From: an uncultured Pseudophaeobacter sp.
GTDB lineage: Bacteria > Pseudomonadota > Alphaproteobacteria > Rhodobacterales > Rhodobacteraceae
Direction: 5' to 3'
Assembly (NCBI GenBank): GCA_905479575.1
Contig: CAJQNB010000069.1
Span: 54,223-118,222 of the forward strand
Length of the DNA stretch: 64,000 bases
Position numbers and translations under genes: made by a program. Under the pieces are notes generated by a model. That model searched no databases, was not told the origin of the DNA, and was given only the letters and a program-made list of their open reading frames with translations. Shown here one piece after another: positions 43,365-54,085 of the stretch (position 1 is its first letter; every line of letters starts with the position of its first letter).

Positions 43365-44925
43365 ACAGATCCATCAGCAGGCGGCGGGGATCTTCCAGGG
43401 CTTCCTTGACGCGCACCAGGAAGGTCACGGCGCCTTTGCCGTCGACGATGCGGTGGTCGTAGCTCAGCGCCAGATACATCATCGGGCGGATCACCACTTC
43501 ACCGTTGATCGCCATGGGACGGTCCTGAATCTTGTGCATGCCGAGGATGCCGGACTGTGGCGGGTTCAGGATCGGCGAGGACATCAGCGAGCCATAGACG
43601 CCGCCGTTGGACAGCGTGAAGGTACCGCCCTGCATGTCAGCCATAGACAGTTTGCCGTCGCGCGCCAGTTTGCCCTTGGCCGAGATGGCCTTTTCGATTT
43701 CCGCAAAGGACATCGCATCGGCGTCGCGGATTACGGGAACCACCAGGCCAGTCGGGGTGCCGGCGGCCACGCCCATGTTGACGTAGTTCTTGTAGACGAT
43801 GTCGGTGCCGTCGATTTCAGCGTTTACTTCGGGCACTTCTTTCAGGGCGTGGCAGCAGGCCTTGGTGAAGAAGGACATGAAGCCGAGCTTGACGCCGTGT
43901 TTCTTGAGGAACTCGTCCTTGTATTCGTTGCGCAGGTCCATGACCGCGCCCATGTCCACCTCGTTATAGGTGGTGAGCATGGCGGCGGTGTTCTGGCTGT
44001 CCTTGAGGCGGCGCGCGATGGTCTGGCGCAGGCGGGTCATCTTGACCCGTTCCTCGCGGCTGGCGTCCTCGGCGCTGACGGGGGCGCGTGGCGATGATTG
44101 CGCGGGCTGCTCCGAGCTGGCGGCTGCCGCGGATGTGGCAGCGGCGGTGGCGCGGGCCACGTCCTCTTTCATGACGCGGCCATCGCGGCCCGACCCCTGC
44201 ACCTGATCGGGCGAAAGGCCCTTTTCGGCCATCGCCTTCTTGGCGGAGGGGGCGTTTTCGACATCCTTGCCGGAGCCCGAGCCGGAGTCAGAGCCCGAGG
44301 ACTGGGCGGCGGCGGGCGCGTCATCGGATTTCGCGGCGGGGGCTGCGCCTTCGCCCGAGGTCATGACGGCGAGTTTGCCGCCGGCCTGAACCGTGTCGCC
44401 TTCGGCGGCGAGGATTTCGCCGATCGTGCCGGCGGCAGGGGCGGGCACCTCGACCGAGACCTTGTCGGTTTCCAGCTCGCAGAGCATCTCGTCCTGGGCG
44501 ACGGTGTCGCCGACCTGCTTGAACCAGGTCGAGACGGTGGCCTCGGAGACGGATTCGCCGAGAGTGGGCACCATCACGTCGATGCTTGCGCCCGAGGGCG
44601 CGCTGTCGCCGGAGCCGGACGCGGCGGCGGCGCTGTCGCCGTCATCCCCGGCCTTGGATTTCTCCTTGGGCGCGGGCGCCGCGCCTTCGCCTTCGGAGAT
44701 GGTGGCGAGCAGGGCATCGACGCCCACGGTCTCGCCTTCGGCGGCGACGATCTCGCCCAGGGTGCCGGCGGCGGGGGCGGGAACCTCGACCGTGACCTTG
44801 TCGGTTTCCAGCTCGCACAGCATTTCATCCTGTGCCACGGAATCGCCGGGCTTCTTGAACCAGGTGGCGACGGTGGCCTCGGACACGGATTCGCCGAGCG
44901 TGGGGACGCGAACTTCAGTGGTCAT
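43363..44925 (-). CDS. sucB: 2-oxoglutarate dehydrogenase E2, dihydrolipoyl succinyltransferase
   Basis: Core E2 of the 2-oxoglutarate dehydrogenase complex. The 520-residue protein has two nearly identical lipoyl domains with lipoyl lysines K43 and K155 (both in CELETDKV) and an alanine/serine-rich linker after each. A peripheral-subunit-binding domain ([20 protein letters not shown]) and the acyltransferase domain ending [20 protein letters not shown] (catalytic His and Asp) follow. Two lipoyl domains are more than E. coli SucB has but are usual in this family branch. The start lies 3 bases past the sucA stop, so the two are coupled. Codon use changes around here. Confidence 0.96.
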   Translation of the reverse strand: MTTEVRVPTLGESVSEATVATWFKKPGDSVAQDEMLCELETDKVTVEVPAPAAGTLGEIVAAEGETVGVDALLATISEGEGAAPAPKEKSKAGDDGDSAAAASGSGDSAPSGASIDVMVPTLGESVSEATVSTWFKQVGDTVAQDEMLCELETDKVSVEVPAPAAGTIGEILAAEGDTVQAGGKLAVMTSGEGAAPAAKSDDAPAAAQSSGSDSGSGSGKDVENAPSAKKAMAEKGLSPDQVQGSGRDGRVMKEDVARATAAATSAAAASSEQPAQSSPRAPVSAEDASREERVKMTRLRQTIARRLKDSQNTAAMLTTYNEVDMGAVMDLRNEYKDEFLKKHGVKLGFMSFFTKACCHALKEVPEVNAEIDGTDIVYKNYVNMGVAAGTPTGLVVPVIRDADAMSFAEIEKAISAKGKLARDGKLSMADMQGGTFTLSNGGVYGSLMSSPILNPPQSGILGMHKIQDRPMAINGEVVIRPMMYLALSYDHRIVDGKGAVTFLVRVKEALEDPRRLLMDL

Positions 44926-44928
44926 GCG

Positions 44929-47889
44929 TTATTTCCCTTCGATGGTCAGCGCGGCATCGACCAGCGCCTCTTGTTGTGTCTTGTGTTGAGAAGCCAGGCC
45001 CGTGGCGGGCGAGGCGGCGGCCGGACGGCCGGCATAGGTGGGGCGCGTGTGCTTGGCGTCGATACGTTGCAGCACCCATTCGATGTTGGGTTCGATGAAG
45101 GACCAGGCGCCCTGGTTCTTGGGCTCTTCCTGACACCAGACCATGTCGGCCTGCTTGAAGCGCTCCAGTTCCTTGACCATCGACATGGCGGGGAACGGGT
45201 AATATTGCTCGACCCGCATCAGGTAGACATCGTCGATACCGCGGCTGTCGCGTTCCTCAAGCAGGTCGAAATAGACCTTGCCCGAACACATCACCACGCG
45301 GCGGATCTTGTCATCGGGTTTCAGCTTCGTGTCGGAATTGCCGTATTGCGCATCGTCCCAGAGCACGCGGTGGAAGCTGGAGCCGCTGGTGAAATCCTCG
45401 GTCCTGGAAATTGCCAATTTGTGACGCAGGAGCGATTTGGGCGTCATCATGATCAGCGGCTTGCGATAGGTGCGGTGCAGCTGGCGGCGCAGGATATGGA
45501 AGTAATTGGCCGGGGTGGTGCAATTGGCCACGATCCAGTTGTCGCCACCGCACATGGTCAGGAAGCGTTCGAGACGGGCCGAGGAGTGTTCCGGCCCCTG
45601 GCCCTCGTAGCCATGCGGCAGCAGGCAGACGAGGCCCGACATCCGCAGCCACTTGGATTCACCGGAGCTGATGAACTGGTCGAACATGATCTGCGCGCCG
45701 TTGGCGAAATCGCCGAACTGGGCCTCCCAGAGGGTCAGGGCGTTGGGCTCGGCGAGGCTGTAGCCATATTCGAACCCGAGCACCGCGTATTCCGACAGCA
45801 TCGAGTCGATCACCTCGTAGCGGGCCTGCCCCTCGCGGATATGGTTGAGGGGAAAATACCGCTCTTCGGTGTCCTGATTGATCAGGGCCGAATGGCGCTG
45901 GCTGAAGGTGCCGCGGGTGCTGTCCTGACCGGAGAGGCGGACCGGGTAGCCTTCGAGCTGAAGGGAGCCGAAGGCGAGCGCCTCGGCGGTGGCCCAATCG
46001 AAGCCCTCGCCGGAGTCGAACATCTTCTTCTTGGTCTCGAGCAGGCGGCCAACCGTCTTGTGCAGCGGGAAGCCATCGGGCGCGGTGGTGAGCGCGCTGC
46101 CGATTTCCTGGAAGGTTTCCGGCGCGATGGCGGTTTCGCCGCGCTGGTAATCCTCGTCCTTGCGGTCGAGATGGGACCATTTGCCATCCAGCCAGTCGGC
46201 CTTGTTGGGACGGTACTCCTTGCCGGCCTCGAACTCGTCGGCCAGATAGGACTGGAAGGCGGCCTTCATGTCCTCGATCTCGCCTTCGGGGATCAGGCCA
46301 TCGGCGACGAGGCGTTCGGTGTAAAGGCTGAGCGTGGTCTTGTGCTTCTTGATCTCGTTATACATCACCGGGTTGGTGAACATGGGCTCGTCGCCCTCGT
46401 TATGGCCGAAGCGGCGATAACAGATCATGTCGATCACCACGTCCTTCTGGAACTTCTGGCGGAATTCCGTGGCGACCTTGGCGGCGTGGACCACGGCCTC
46501 GGGGTCGTCGCCATTGACGTGGAAGATGGGTGCCTCGACCATCAGCGCGATATCGGTGGGATAGGGCGATGAGCGCGAGAAATGCGGCGCGGTCGTGAAG
46601 CCGATCTGGTTGTTCACGACGATATGCATGGTGCCGCCGGTCTTGTGCCCCTTGAGGCCCGAGAGACCGAAACATTCGGCCACGACGCCCTGGCCGGCAA
46701 AGGCCGCGTCGCCATGCAGCAGGATGGGCAGGACGCTGGTGCGTTCGCTGTCGCTCAGCTGGTCCTGCTTGGCGCGCACCTTGCCCAGGACCACGGGGTT
46801 CACCGCCTCGAGATGCGAGGGGTTGGCGGTCAGCGTCAGGTGGACCTTGTTGCCGTCGAATTCGCGGTCGGAGGATGCGCCGAGATGGTATTTCACGTCG
46901 CCTGATCCGTCCACGTCCTCGGGCTTGAAGCTGCCGCCCTGGAATTCGTTGAAGATCGCGCGATAGGGTTTGCCCATCACGTTGGCCAGCACGCTGAGGC
47001 GGCCGCGGTGGGGCATGCCGATGACGATTTCCCGGACCCCGAGGCTGCCGCCGCGCTTGATGATCTGTTCCATCGCGGGAATCAGGCTTTCGCCGCCATC
47101 AAGGCCGAAACGCTTGGTGCCCATGTATTTGACATGCAGGTATTTCTCGAAGCCCTCGGCCTCGACCAGCTTGTTGAGGATCGCCTTGCGCCCCTCGCGG
47201 GTGAAGGTGATTTCCTTGTCGTAGCCTTCGATCCGCTCCTTCAGCCAGGCGGCCTGTTCGGGATCGGAAATATGCATGTATTGCAGCGCGAAGGTGCCGC
47301 AATAGGTGCGTTTGACGATGTCGAGGATCTGGCGGATCGAGGCGACCTGAAGGCCCAGAACATTGTCGATGAAGATCGGGCGGTCCATGTCGGTTTCGGT
47401 GAAACCGTAGGATTTCGGGTCAAGCTCGGGGCGGTGGCCATGATCGCGCAGGCCAAGCGGATCCAGTTCGGCGATGAGGTGGCCGCGGATGCGGTAGGCG
47501 CGGATCAGCATCAGCGCACGCACGGAATCGAGCACTGCGCGCTTGACAGACTCATCCGAGACCTCGACGCCGGTTTCGGCGGCCTTCTGGCGGATCTTCT
47601 CGTCGGCCCTGGCGGTTTCGATCTCGGCTGGCCATTCGCCGGTAAGGGCGCTGGTCAGGTCGTCATTGGGCACCGGCGGCCAGTCGGCGCGCGCCCATGA
47701 GGGGCCAGCGGCCTCCTTGCGCACATCGCTGTCGCCATCGCCGAGCTGCGAAAAGAACGCCTGCCAGGCTTCGTCAACGGCGTTGGGGTCGTTGGCGTAG
47801 CGCGCATAGAGCTGTTCGAGATATTCGGCATTGTGCCCCTGCATGAAGGAGGAGGCATGGAACTGGTCGTTGGGGCTTTGGTCTGTCAT
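44929..47889 (-). CDS. sucA: 2-oxoglutarate dehydrogenase E1
   Basis: Thiamine-diphosphate-dependent E1 that decarboxylates 2-oxoglutarate and succinylates the E2 lipoyl groups. The 986-residue protein shows the N-terminal E2-binding LEQLYARYANDPNAVDEAWQ, IVIGMPHRGRLSVLANVMGK, ILLHGDAAFAGQGVVAE (ThDP and Mg motif), NNQIGFTT and HGYEGQGPEHSSARLERFL. Start MTDQSPNDQFHASSF has GGAGAACGACC upstream; codons further up are not conserved. Preceded by the hydrolase gene (31 bases) and coupled to sucB. Confidence 0.97.
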   Translation of the reverse strand: MTDQSPNDQFHASSFMQGHNAEYLEQLYARYANDPNAVDEAWQAFFSQLGDGDSDVRKEAAGPSWARADWPPVPNDDLTSALTGEWPAEIETARADEKIRQKAAETGVEVSDESVKRAVLDSVRALMLIRAYRIRGHLIAELDPLGLRDHGHRPELDPKSYGFTETDMDRPIFIDNVLGLQVASIRQILDIVKRTYCGTFALQYMHISDPEQAAWLKERIEGYDKEITFTREGRKAILNKLVEAEGFEKYLHVKYMGTKRFGLDGGESLIPAMEQIIKRGGSLGVREIVIGMPHRGRLSVLANVMGKPYRAIFNEFQGGSFKPEDVDGSGDVKYHLGASSDREFDGNKVHLTLTANPSHLEAVNPVVLGKVRAKQDQLSDSERTSVLPILLHGDAAFAGQGVVAECFGLSGLKGHKTGGTMHIVVNNQIGFTTAPHFSRSSPYPTDIALMVEAPIFHVNGDDPEAVVHAAKVATEFRQKFQKDVVIDMICYRRFGHNEGDEPMFTNPVMYNEIKKHKTTLSLYTERLVADGLIPEGEIEDMKAAFQSYLADEFEAGKEYRPNKADWLDGKWSHLDRKDEDYQRGETAIAPETFQEIGSALTTAPDGFPLHKTVGRLLETKKKMFDSGEGFDWATAEALAFGSLQLEGYPVRLSGQDSTRGTFSQRHSALINQDTEERYFPLNHIREGQARYEVIDSMLSEYAVLGFEYGYSLAEPNALTLWEAQFGDFANGAQIMFDQFISSGESKWLRMSGLVCLLPHGYEGQGPEHSSARLERFLTMCGGDNWIVANCTTPANYFHILRRQLHRTYRKPLIMMTPKSLLRHKLAISRTEDFTSGSSFHRVLWDDAQYGNSDTKLKPDDKIRRVVMCSGKVYFDLLEERDSRGIDDVYLMRVEQYYPFPAMSMVKELERFKQADMVWCQEEPKNQGAWSFIEPNIEWVLQRIDAKHTRPTYAGRPAAASPATGLASQHKTQQEALVDAALTIEGK

Positions 47890-47920
47890 GGTCGTTCTCC
47901 GCGCGAAAGGGCGCATTCAG

Positions 47921-48703
47921 TCATTTGGACAGTTCGGATTTCACCAGCTTTTCAACCGTGCTCTGAAGGCCTTTGAAGCTGTGGCCTGCGCCCTTGACGG
48001 GCACGAAACCGGCCGGGAGGCCGCGGGCGCGGGTGGCATCGATATAGGCCTGCGAAAGCTGCGGGAAAGTGTTGTTGTCGGACGTGCCGACGGCGGCGAT
48101 GATCCGGGTGCCGGGGGCGATCCCGGAGATCAGGCGGTGGGGCGAAACGCTGTTGCGCCAGGCCGATTTGCCGCGGGCGTTGCGCCATTCTTCGAGGTTG
48201 CAGGGACAGGAGACGAGGATCACGCTGTCGAGGAGGCCGGGATATGCGCCGGCGATCGCGCCAAGCTGTGCCGCGCCGCCGGAATGGCCGACCGCGATCA
48301 CGCGCCTGTTGCCGGTCTGTTGGGCAAGCGCCTGGATGGTCTTGGCGACAAGGGCGTTGTTGGCGCTGGTGTAGTGGTCGCGTCGGCCATTGTGGGAGCC
48401 GGGCGATTTGCCGCCGCGCGCATCCGTATAGCCGGGGCGCAACATGGCGAAGACGCTGGCGCCCTTGTTCTGCGCGGCGATCCGCCTGGCGATATCGTAG
48501 TGGTAATCGGCCGGGCCGCCCTTGCTGACATCGCCGTGCAGGATGACCACCAGCGCGCGGTTGCCGCCGCCGAACAGCTTGCCGTCAAGCGGGCCGGGGG
48601 ACTGTGCCTGCGCGCCCGAGGCGAGAAGGCCGAAGAACAAGGCGACGGACACCGCAGCGGCGCGCATGGCGCGGGTGTGGGCCGTTCTGGGTTGATCCGT
48701 CAT
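47921..48703 (-). CDS. secreted alpha/beta hydrolase
   Basis: A 260-residue hydrolase with a signal peptide (AAAVSVALFFGLLASGAQAQ). Landmarks are the oxyanion region VVILHGDVSKGG, the nucleophile elbow VIAVGHSGGAAQLG and a C-terminal catalytic His in GAGHSF. A CPCN pair may form a disulfide. Substrate unknown. It sits inside the suc operon between sucD and sucA, which is odd for an exported enzyme; small genes are commonly found at this position in roseobacters. Confidence 0.8.
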   Translation of the reverse strand: MTDQPRTAHTRAMRAAAVSVALFFGLLASGAQAQSPGPLDGKLFGGGNRALVVILHGDVSKGGPADYHYDIARRIAAQNKGASVFAMLRPGYTDARGGKSPGSHNGRRDHYTSANNALVAKTIQALAQQTGNRRVIAVGHSGGAAQLGAIAGAYPGLLDSVILVSCPCNLEEWRNARGKSAWRNSVSPHRLISGIAPGTRIIAAVGTSDNNTFPQLSQAYIDATRARGLPAGFVPVKGAGHSFKGLQSTVEKLVKSELSK

Positions 48704-48795
48704 CGCGTGTCCTTTCCGACCGGTCTGATGAAGCAGCAGGAGAGAAACCCGGATGGTCGCTCAGGTGCCCGTCATGATGCTTCGCCGGGGCGAAA

Positions 48796-48820
48796 GGGTG
48801 GGCGGTGATGCCGCCCACCC
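48796..48820 (-). terminator. hairpin between sucD and the hydrolase gene
   Basis: A 10-bp perfect stem (GGGTGGGCGG and CCGCCCACCC, 5-base loop) 10 bases past the sucD stop on the minus strand, followed by TTTCG. The T run is short, so it may attenuate rather than stop transcription into sucA. Confidence 0.45.
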
Positions 48821-48829
48821 CGGTGATGT

Positions 48830-49714
<885 letters not shown>

Positions 49715-49774
49715 CTTGGCGTTCTCCTTTGGAAATTCCGGGAAAGGCGCGCAGCGGATGCGCGCCCTGGGGGG

Positions 49775-50968
49775 TCAGCCTTTGACCGCCTTCACGATCT
49801 TTTCGGCACCGTCTTTCAGGTCGTCGGCGGCGATGACGTCGAGGCCGGAATTCGAGATGATTTCCTTGCCCTTCTCGACATTCGTGCCTTCGAGACGCAC
49901 CACAAGCGGCACTTTCAGCCCGACTTCCTTGACGGCGGCGATCACGCCCTCGGCGATCACATCGCAGCGCATGATGCCACCGAAGATGTTGACCAGGATG
50001 CCTTTGACCTGCGGGTCCGAGGTGATGATCTTGAACGCCTCGGTCACCTTCTCCTTGGTGGCGCCACCGCCCACGTCAAGGAAGTTGGCCGGTTCCGCGC
50101 CGTAGAGCTTGATGATGTCCATCGTGGCCATCGCAAGGCCTGCGCCATTCACCATGCAGCCGATCTCGCCATCGAGGGCGATGTAGTTGAGATCGTATTT
50201 GGAGGCTTCGAGTTCCTTGGGGTCTTCCTCGGTCGTGTCGCGCAGTTCGGCGATGTCCGAGTGACGATAGATCGCGTTGGAGTCAAAGCTCATCTTCGCG
50301 TCGAGGCATTTCAGGTCGCCCTTGTCGGTCAGGATCAGCGGGTTGATCTCCAGCATCTCCATGTCCTTTTCGAGGAACAGCGTATAGAGGATGCCCATCA
50401 GCTTGACGCATTGCTTGACCTGCGCGCCCTCGAGACCCAGCATGAAGGCGATCCGGCGGCCGTGGAACGGCTGGTAGCCGGTGGCGGGATCAACCGAGAA
50501 GCTGAGGATCTTGTCGGGGGTGCTTTCGGCGACTTCCTCGATATCCATGCCGCCCTCGGTCGAGGCGACGAAAGAGATGCGCGATGTCTGGCGGTCGACC
50601 AGGAGCGCGAGGTAGAATTCCTTTTCGATGCCGGACCCGTCTTCGATATAGATCCGGTTCACCTGCTTGCCGGCCGGGCCGGTCTGCTTGGTGACGAGGG
50701 TGCGGCCGAGCATGCGCTTGGTTTCCTCGGCGGCTTCCTCGACCGACTTGGCGAGGCGGACACCGCCGGCTTCGCCTGCGCCGGGCTCCTTGAAGCTGCC
50801 CTTGCCGCGGCCACCTGCGTGGATCTGCGCCTTGACCACCCAGAGGGGGCCGTCGAGTTCGCCCGCGGCGGTCTTGGCCTCTTCCGCGCGCAGCACGACG
50901 CGGCCATCCGAGACCGGGGCGCCGTAGGAGCGAAGGAGGGCCTTCGCCTGATACTCATGGATGTTCAT
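49775..50968 (-). CDS. sucC: succinyl-CoA synthetase beta subunit
   Basis: ATP-grasp beta subunit of 397 residues, giving nucleotide specificity. The start [20 protein letters not shown] is typical. Further blocks are [36 protein letters not shown] and [19 protein letters not shown], with [16 protein letters not shown] near the C-terminus. It is the first gene of the sucCDAB operon. Its upstream region has a terminator after mdh, a pair of TGTGATCACA palindromes and a CGGTTTAAACCG palindrome, so this is probably the main regulated promoter. Confidence 0.97.
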   Translation of the reverse strand: MNIHEYQAKALLRSYGAPVSDGRVVLRAEEAKTAAGELDGPLWVVKAQIHAGGRGKGSFKEPGAGEAGGVRLAKSVEEAAEETKRMLGRTLVTKQTGPAGKQVNRIYIEDGSGIEKEFYLALLVDRQTSRISFVASTEGGMDIEEVAESTPDKILSFSVDPATGYQPFHGRRIAFMLGLEGAQVKQCVKLMGILYTLFLEKDMEMLEINPLILTDKGDLKCLDAKMSFDSNAIYRHSDIAELRDTTEEDPKELEASKYDLNYIALDGEIGCMVNGAGLAMATMDIIKLYGAEPANFLDVGGGATKEKVTEAFKIITSDPQVKGILVNIFGGIMRCDVIAEGVIAAVKEVGLKVPLVVRLEGTNVEKGKEIISNSGLDVIAADDLKDGAEKIVKAVKG

Positions 50969-51021
50969 GAAAAAGTCCCGTTTTGCTACGATCAGGACAG
51001 ATATACCCACATGCTTGACGC

Positions 51022-51033
51022 CGGTTTAAACCG
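51022..51033. promoter_or_regulatory. palindrome CGGTTTAAACCG in the sucC leader
   Basis: A perfect 12-bp palindrome 54 bases upstream of the sucC start, between the TGTGATCACA pair and the gene. It could be a second operator or part of the promoter; TATATCT (minus strand of about 50999-51005) lies just downstream. Confidence 0.4.
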
Positions 51034-51073
51034 TTTTCTTACATGGGGTGGATATTTCGGGCAATTTTCCGGG

Positions 51074-51110
51074 TTTTGTGATCACACAAATTATTGCTGT
51101 GATCACAAAG
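51074..51110. promoter_or_regulatory. paired TGTGATCACA operators upstream of sucC
   Basis: Two perfect 10-bp palindromes TGTGATCACA (51077-51086 and 51098-51107) with centres 21 bp apart, two helical turns. They have T-rich left and A-rich right flanks (TTTTGTGATCACACAAA, and CTGTGATCACAAAG). They lie about 110-140 bases upstream of the sucC ATG. The same element occurs before sdhC. No regulator gene is next to them. Confidence 0.75.
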
Positions 51111-51157
51111 AAAATATCTTGGATTCCGCATGTTTGAAAAGAATCAATGCGGCGAAT

Positions 51158-51184
51158 GAAAACGGCGCCCCCGGAGGGGCGCCG
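51158..51184 (-). terminator. rho-independent terminator of mdh
   Basis: CGGCGCCCC pairs with GGGGCGCCG around a 4-base loop; on the minus strand TTTTCATTC follows. It lies 27 bases past the mdh stop and separates mdh from the sucC promoter. Confidence 0.8.
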
Positions 51185-51210
51185 CGAAAGGCTGCCGACT
51201 TGCTCTGCTG

Positions 51211-52260
<1,050 letters not shown>

Positions 52261-52335
52261 TTACGGGCTGTTTCTGGCCGGGGCAGGCAAAACGCGCTAA
52301 CAGTGCCGGGAAACAGGGGTTTACGGGCAAAAATC

Positions 52336-53091
52336 ATGCTGGCAATCGAATTGGGCCTTTTCGCGGTTGCGGTGCCTGCGGTGCTGATGGCCGGGATTTC
52401 CAAGGGCGGATTCGGTTCGGGCGCGGCCTTTGCGGGTGCGTCGATTCTGGCGCTGGTGGTGCCGCCGGGGCAGGCGCTGGGCATCATGCTGCCGCTGTTG
52501 ATGCTGATCGACGTCTCGACGCTCAGGCCGTATTGGCGGCGCTGGAGCTGGCGCGACGCGCGCCGGCTGATGCTGGGCGGTGTGCCGGGGGTGGCGCTGG
52601 GCGCGGTGCTTTACAAGGTGGCGGATGCCGATCTGTTGCGGTTGCTGATCGGTGCGATCTGTTTCCTGTTCGTGGGCTGGCAGATCGCGCTGCGCGCCGG
52701 GCTGATGCGGGTGGCGGCACGGCCGCTGCCTGGCTGGGCGGGGGTGCTGGCCGGCGTGGTGGCCGGGTTCACGAGCTTCGTCAGCCATGCGGGCGGCCCG
52801 CCGGCCGCCGCCTATCTGTTGTCGCAGCGACTGGACAAGACGACGTTCCAGGCGACGACGGTGCTGACCTTCTGGGTCTACAATATCGTGAAATTCGTGC
52901 CCTACGCGTTCCTGGGCATCTTTACCGCCGAGACCTTGCTGATCGACCTCGTGCTGGCGCCGGTCGCGGTGTTTGGCGCTTGGCTGGGGGTGCGCGCGCA
53001 TCGGATCGTGTCGGAACGGGCGTTCTTTGCGGTGACCTATGTCTTGCTGACATTGACCGGCGGCAAGCTGATCTGGGATGCGCTGACCTAG
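52336..53091 (+). CDS. TauE/SafE family membrane transporter
   Basis: A 251-residue inner-membrane protein with about eight hydrophobic helices in two repeats; GISKGGFGSGAAFAGASILA and GFTSFVSHAGGPPAAAYLLS are the TauE/SafE repeat signatures. The family exports sulfite, sulfoacetate or related organic anions. Neighbours give no sulfur context, so the substrate is open. It diverges from mdh (about 160 bases between starts). Confidence 0.87.
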   Translation: MLAIELGLFAVAVPAVLMAGISKGGFGSGAAFAGASILALVVPPGQALGIMLPLLMLIDVSTLRPYWRRWSWRDARRLMLGGVPGVALGAVLYKVADADLLRLLIGAICFLFVGWQIALRAGLMRVAARPLPGWAGVLAGVVAGFTSFVSHAGGPPAAAYLLSQRLDKTTFQATTVLTFWVYNIVKFVPYAFLGIFTAETLLIDLVLAPVAVFGAWLGVRAHRIVSERAFFAVTYVLLTLTGGKLIWDALT

Positions 53092-53148
53092 GTGTGTGGT
53101 GGCCGAGAAGGTGGCATTTTCTGCGTTGCGGCGACAAAGCACTTGAAT

Positions 53149-53162
53149 TTTTCGCGCGAAAA
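53149..53162. promoter_or_regulatory. palindrome TTTTCGCGCGAAAA upstream of mcl2
   Basis: A perfect 14-bp palindrome 54 bases upstream of the mcl2 start, flanked by two GTGGCATT direct repeats (about 53111 and 53163). Position fits an operator for the ethylmalonyl-CoA pathway gene; no regulator can be assigned from the window. Confidence 0.45.
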
Positions 53163-53215
53163 GTGGCATTCCGGCGCAAGTTTATTTCGGCAGTGACTCG
53201 GGAGACAGGCTTCAG

Positions 53216-54079
53216 ATGGATACCGCGACGCGACCCTACCGCTCGGTTCTTTACATTCCCGGTTCAAAGGAACGGGCGCTGGAAAAGGCGCGTGAGCTGC
53301 CCGCGGATGCGATCATCTTCGATCTGGAGGACGCGGTTGCGCCCGAGGCCAAGGCCGAGGCCCGCGAGACGCTGGCGCGCGCGCTGGCCGAGGGCGGTTA
53401 CGGCAAACGGTCGCGGATCGTGCGGATCAATGCGCTGACCACCGAATGGGGTCTTGAGGATGTGCGCGTGCTGGGCGAGGCGGGGGCGGATGCGATCCTG
53501 CTGCCCAAGGTCAACACGCCTTCGGACGTGGACAACCTGGCCGACATGCTGGGGCCGCAGGTGCCGATCTGGGTGATGATGGAAACGCCCGCCAGCGTGT
53601 TCAACGCCCGCGAGATCGCCGCCCATGCGCAGGTCACGGGGCTGGTCACCGGCACCAACGACCTGACCAAGGATCTTGGCTGCCGTTATCGCGCCGACCG
53701 CCTGCCGCTGATGAGCGCCTTGCAGATGATCGTGATGGCCGCGCGCGCGGCGCGCGGTGTCGTGGCGATCGACGGGGTCTACAACCGGTTCCGCGACGGC
53801 GACGGGCTGAAGGCCGAATGCGAACAGGGGCGCGACCTGGGATTTGATGGCAAGACATTGATCCATCCCGCGCAGATCGAGGTGACGAACACCGCCTTTG
53901 CGCCGACGCAGTCGGAAATCGAGACCGCCGAGCGCCAGATCGCCGCCTATGAGGAAAGCAAGGCCTCGGGGCAGGGTGTGGCCGTGGTGGACGGACAGAT
54001 CGTCGAGAACCTGCATGTGGTCGCCGCCAAGCGCCTGCTGGGCAAGGCCGAGGCGATCAGGGAAATGGCAACGGAGTAA
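53216..54079 (+). CDS. mcl2: (3S)-malyl-CoA thioesterase
   Basis: HpcH/HpaI citrate-lyase-fold enzyme of 287 residues. In Rhodobacter the Mcl2 enzyme hydrolyses (S)-malyl-CoA to malate and CoA, the last step of glyoxylate plus acetyl-CoA use in the ethylmalonyl-CoA pathway. Visible are YRSVLYIPGSKERALEKARE, AIIFDLEDAVAPEAKAEARE (metal Asp/Glu), VMMETPASVFNAREIAAHAQ, GTNDLTKDLG and GKTLIHPAQIEVTN. Mcl1 lyase has similar motifs, so the thioesterase call rests on length and overall resemblance. Heads a run with the NnrU-like, DUF1737 and mch genes. Confidence 0.87.
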   Translation: MDTATRPYRSVLYIPGSKERALEKARELPADAIIFDLEDAVAPEAKAEARETLARALAEGGYGKRSRIVRINALTTEWGLEDVRVLGEAGADAILLPKVNTPSDVDNLADMLGPQVPIWVMMETPASVFNAREIAAHAQVTGLVTGTNDLTKDLGCRYRADRLPLMSALQMIVMAARAARGVVAIDGVYNRFRDGDGLKAECEQGRDLGFDGKTLIHPAQIEVTNTAFAPTQSEIETAERQIAAYEESKASGQGVAVVDGQIVENLHVVAAKRLLGKAEAIREMATE

Positions 54080-54085
54080 AATGAC

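Noticed and set aside
44098..46572. 824-codon open frame antisense to sucA/sucB
   Set aside because: Gly/His/Arg-rich shadow translation of a GC-rich operon; sucA and sucB are certain on the other strand.
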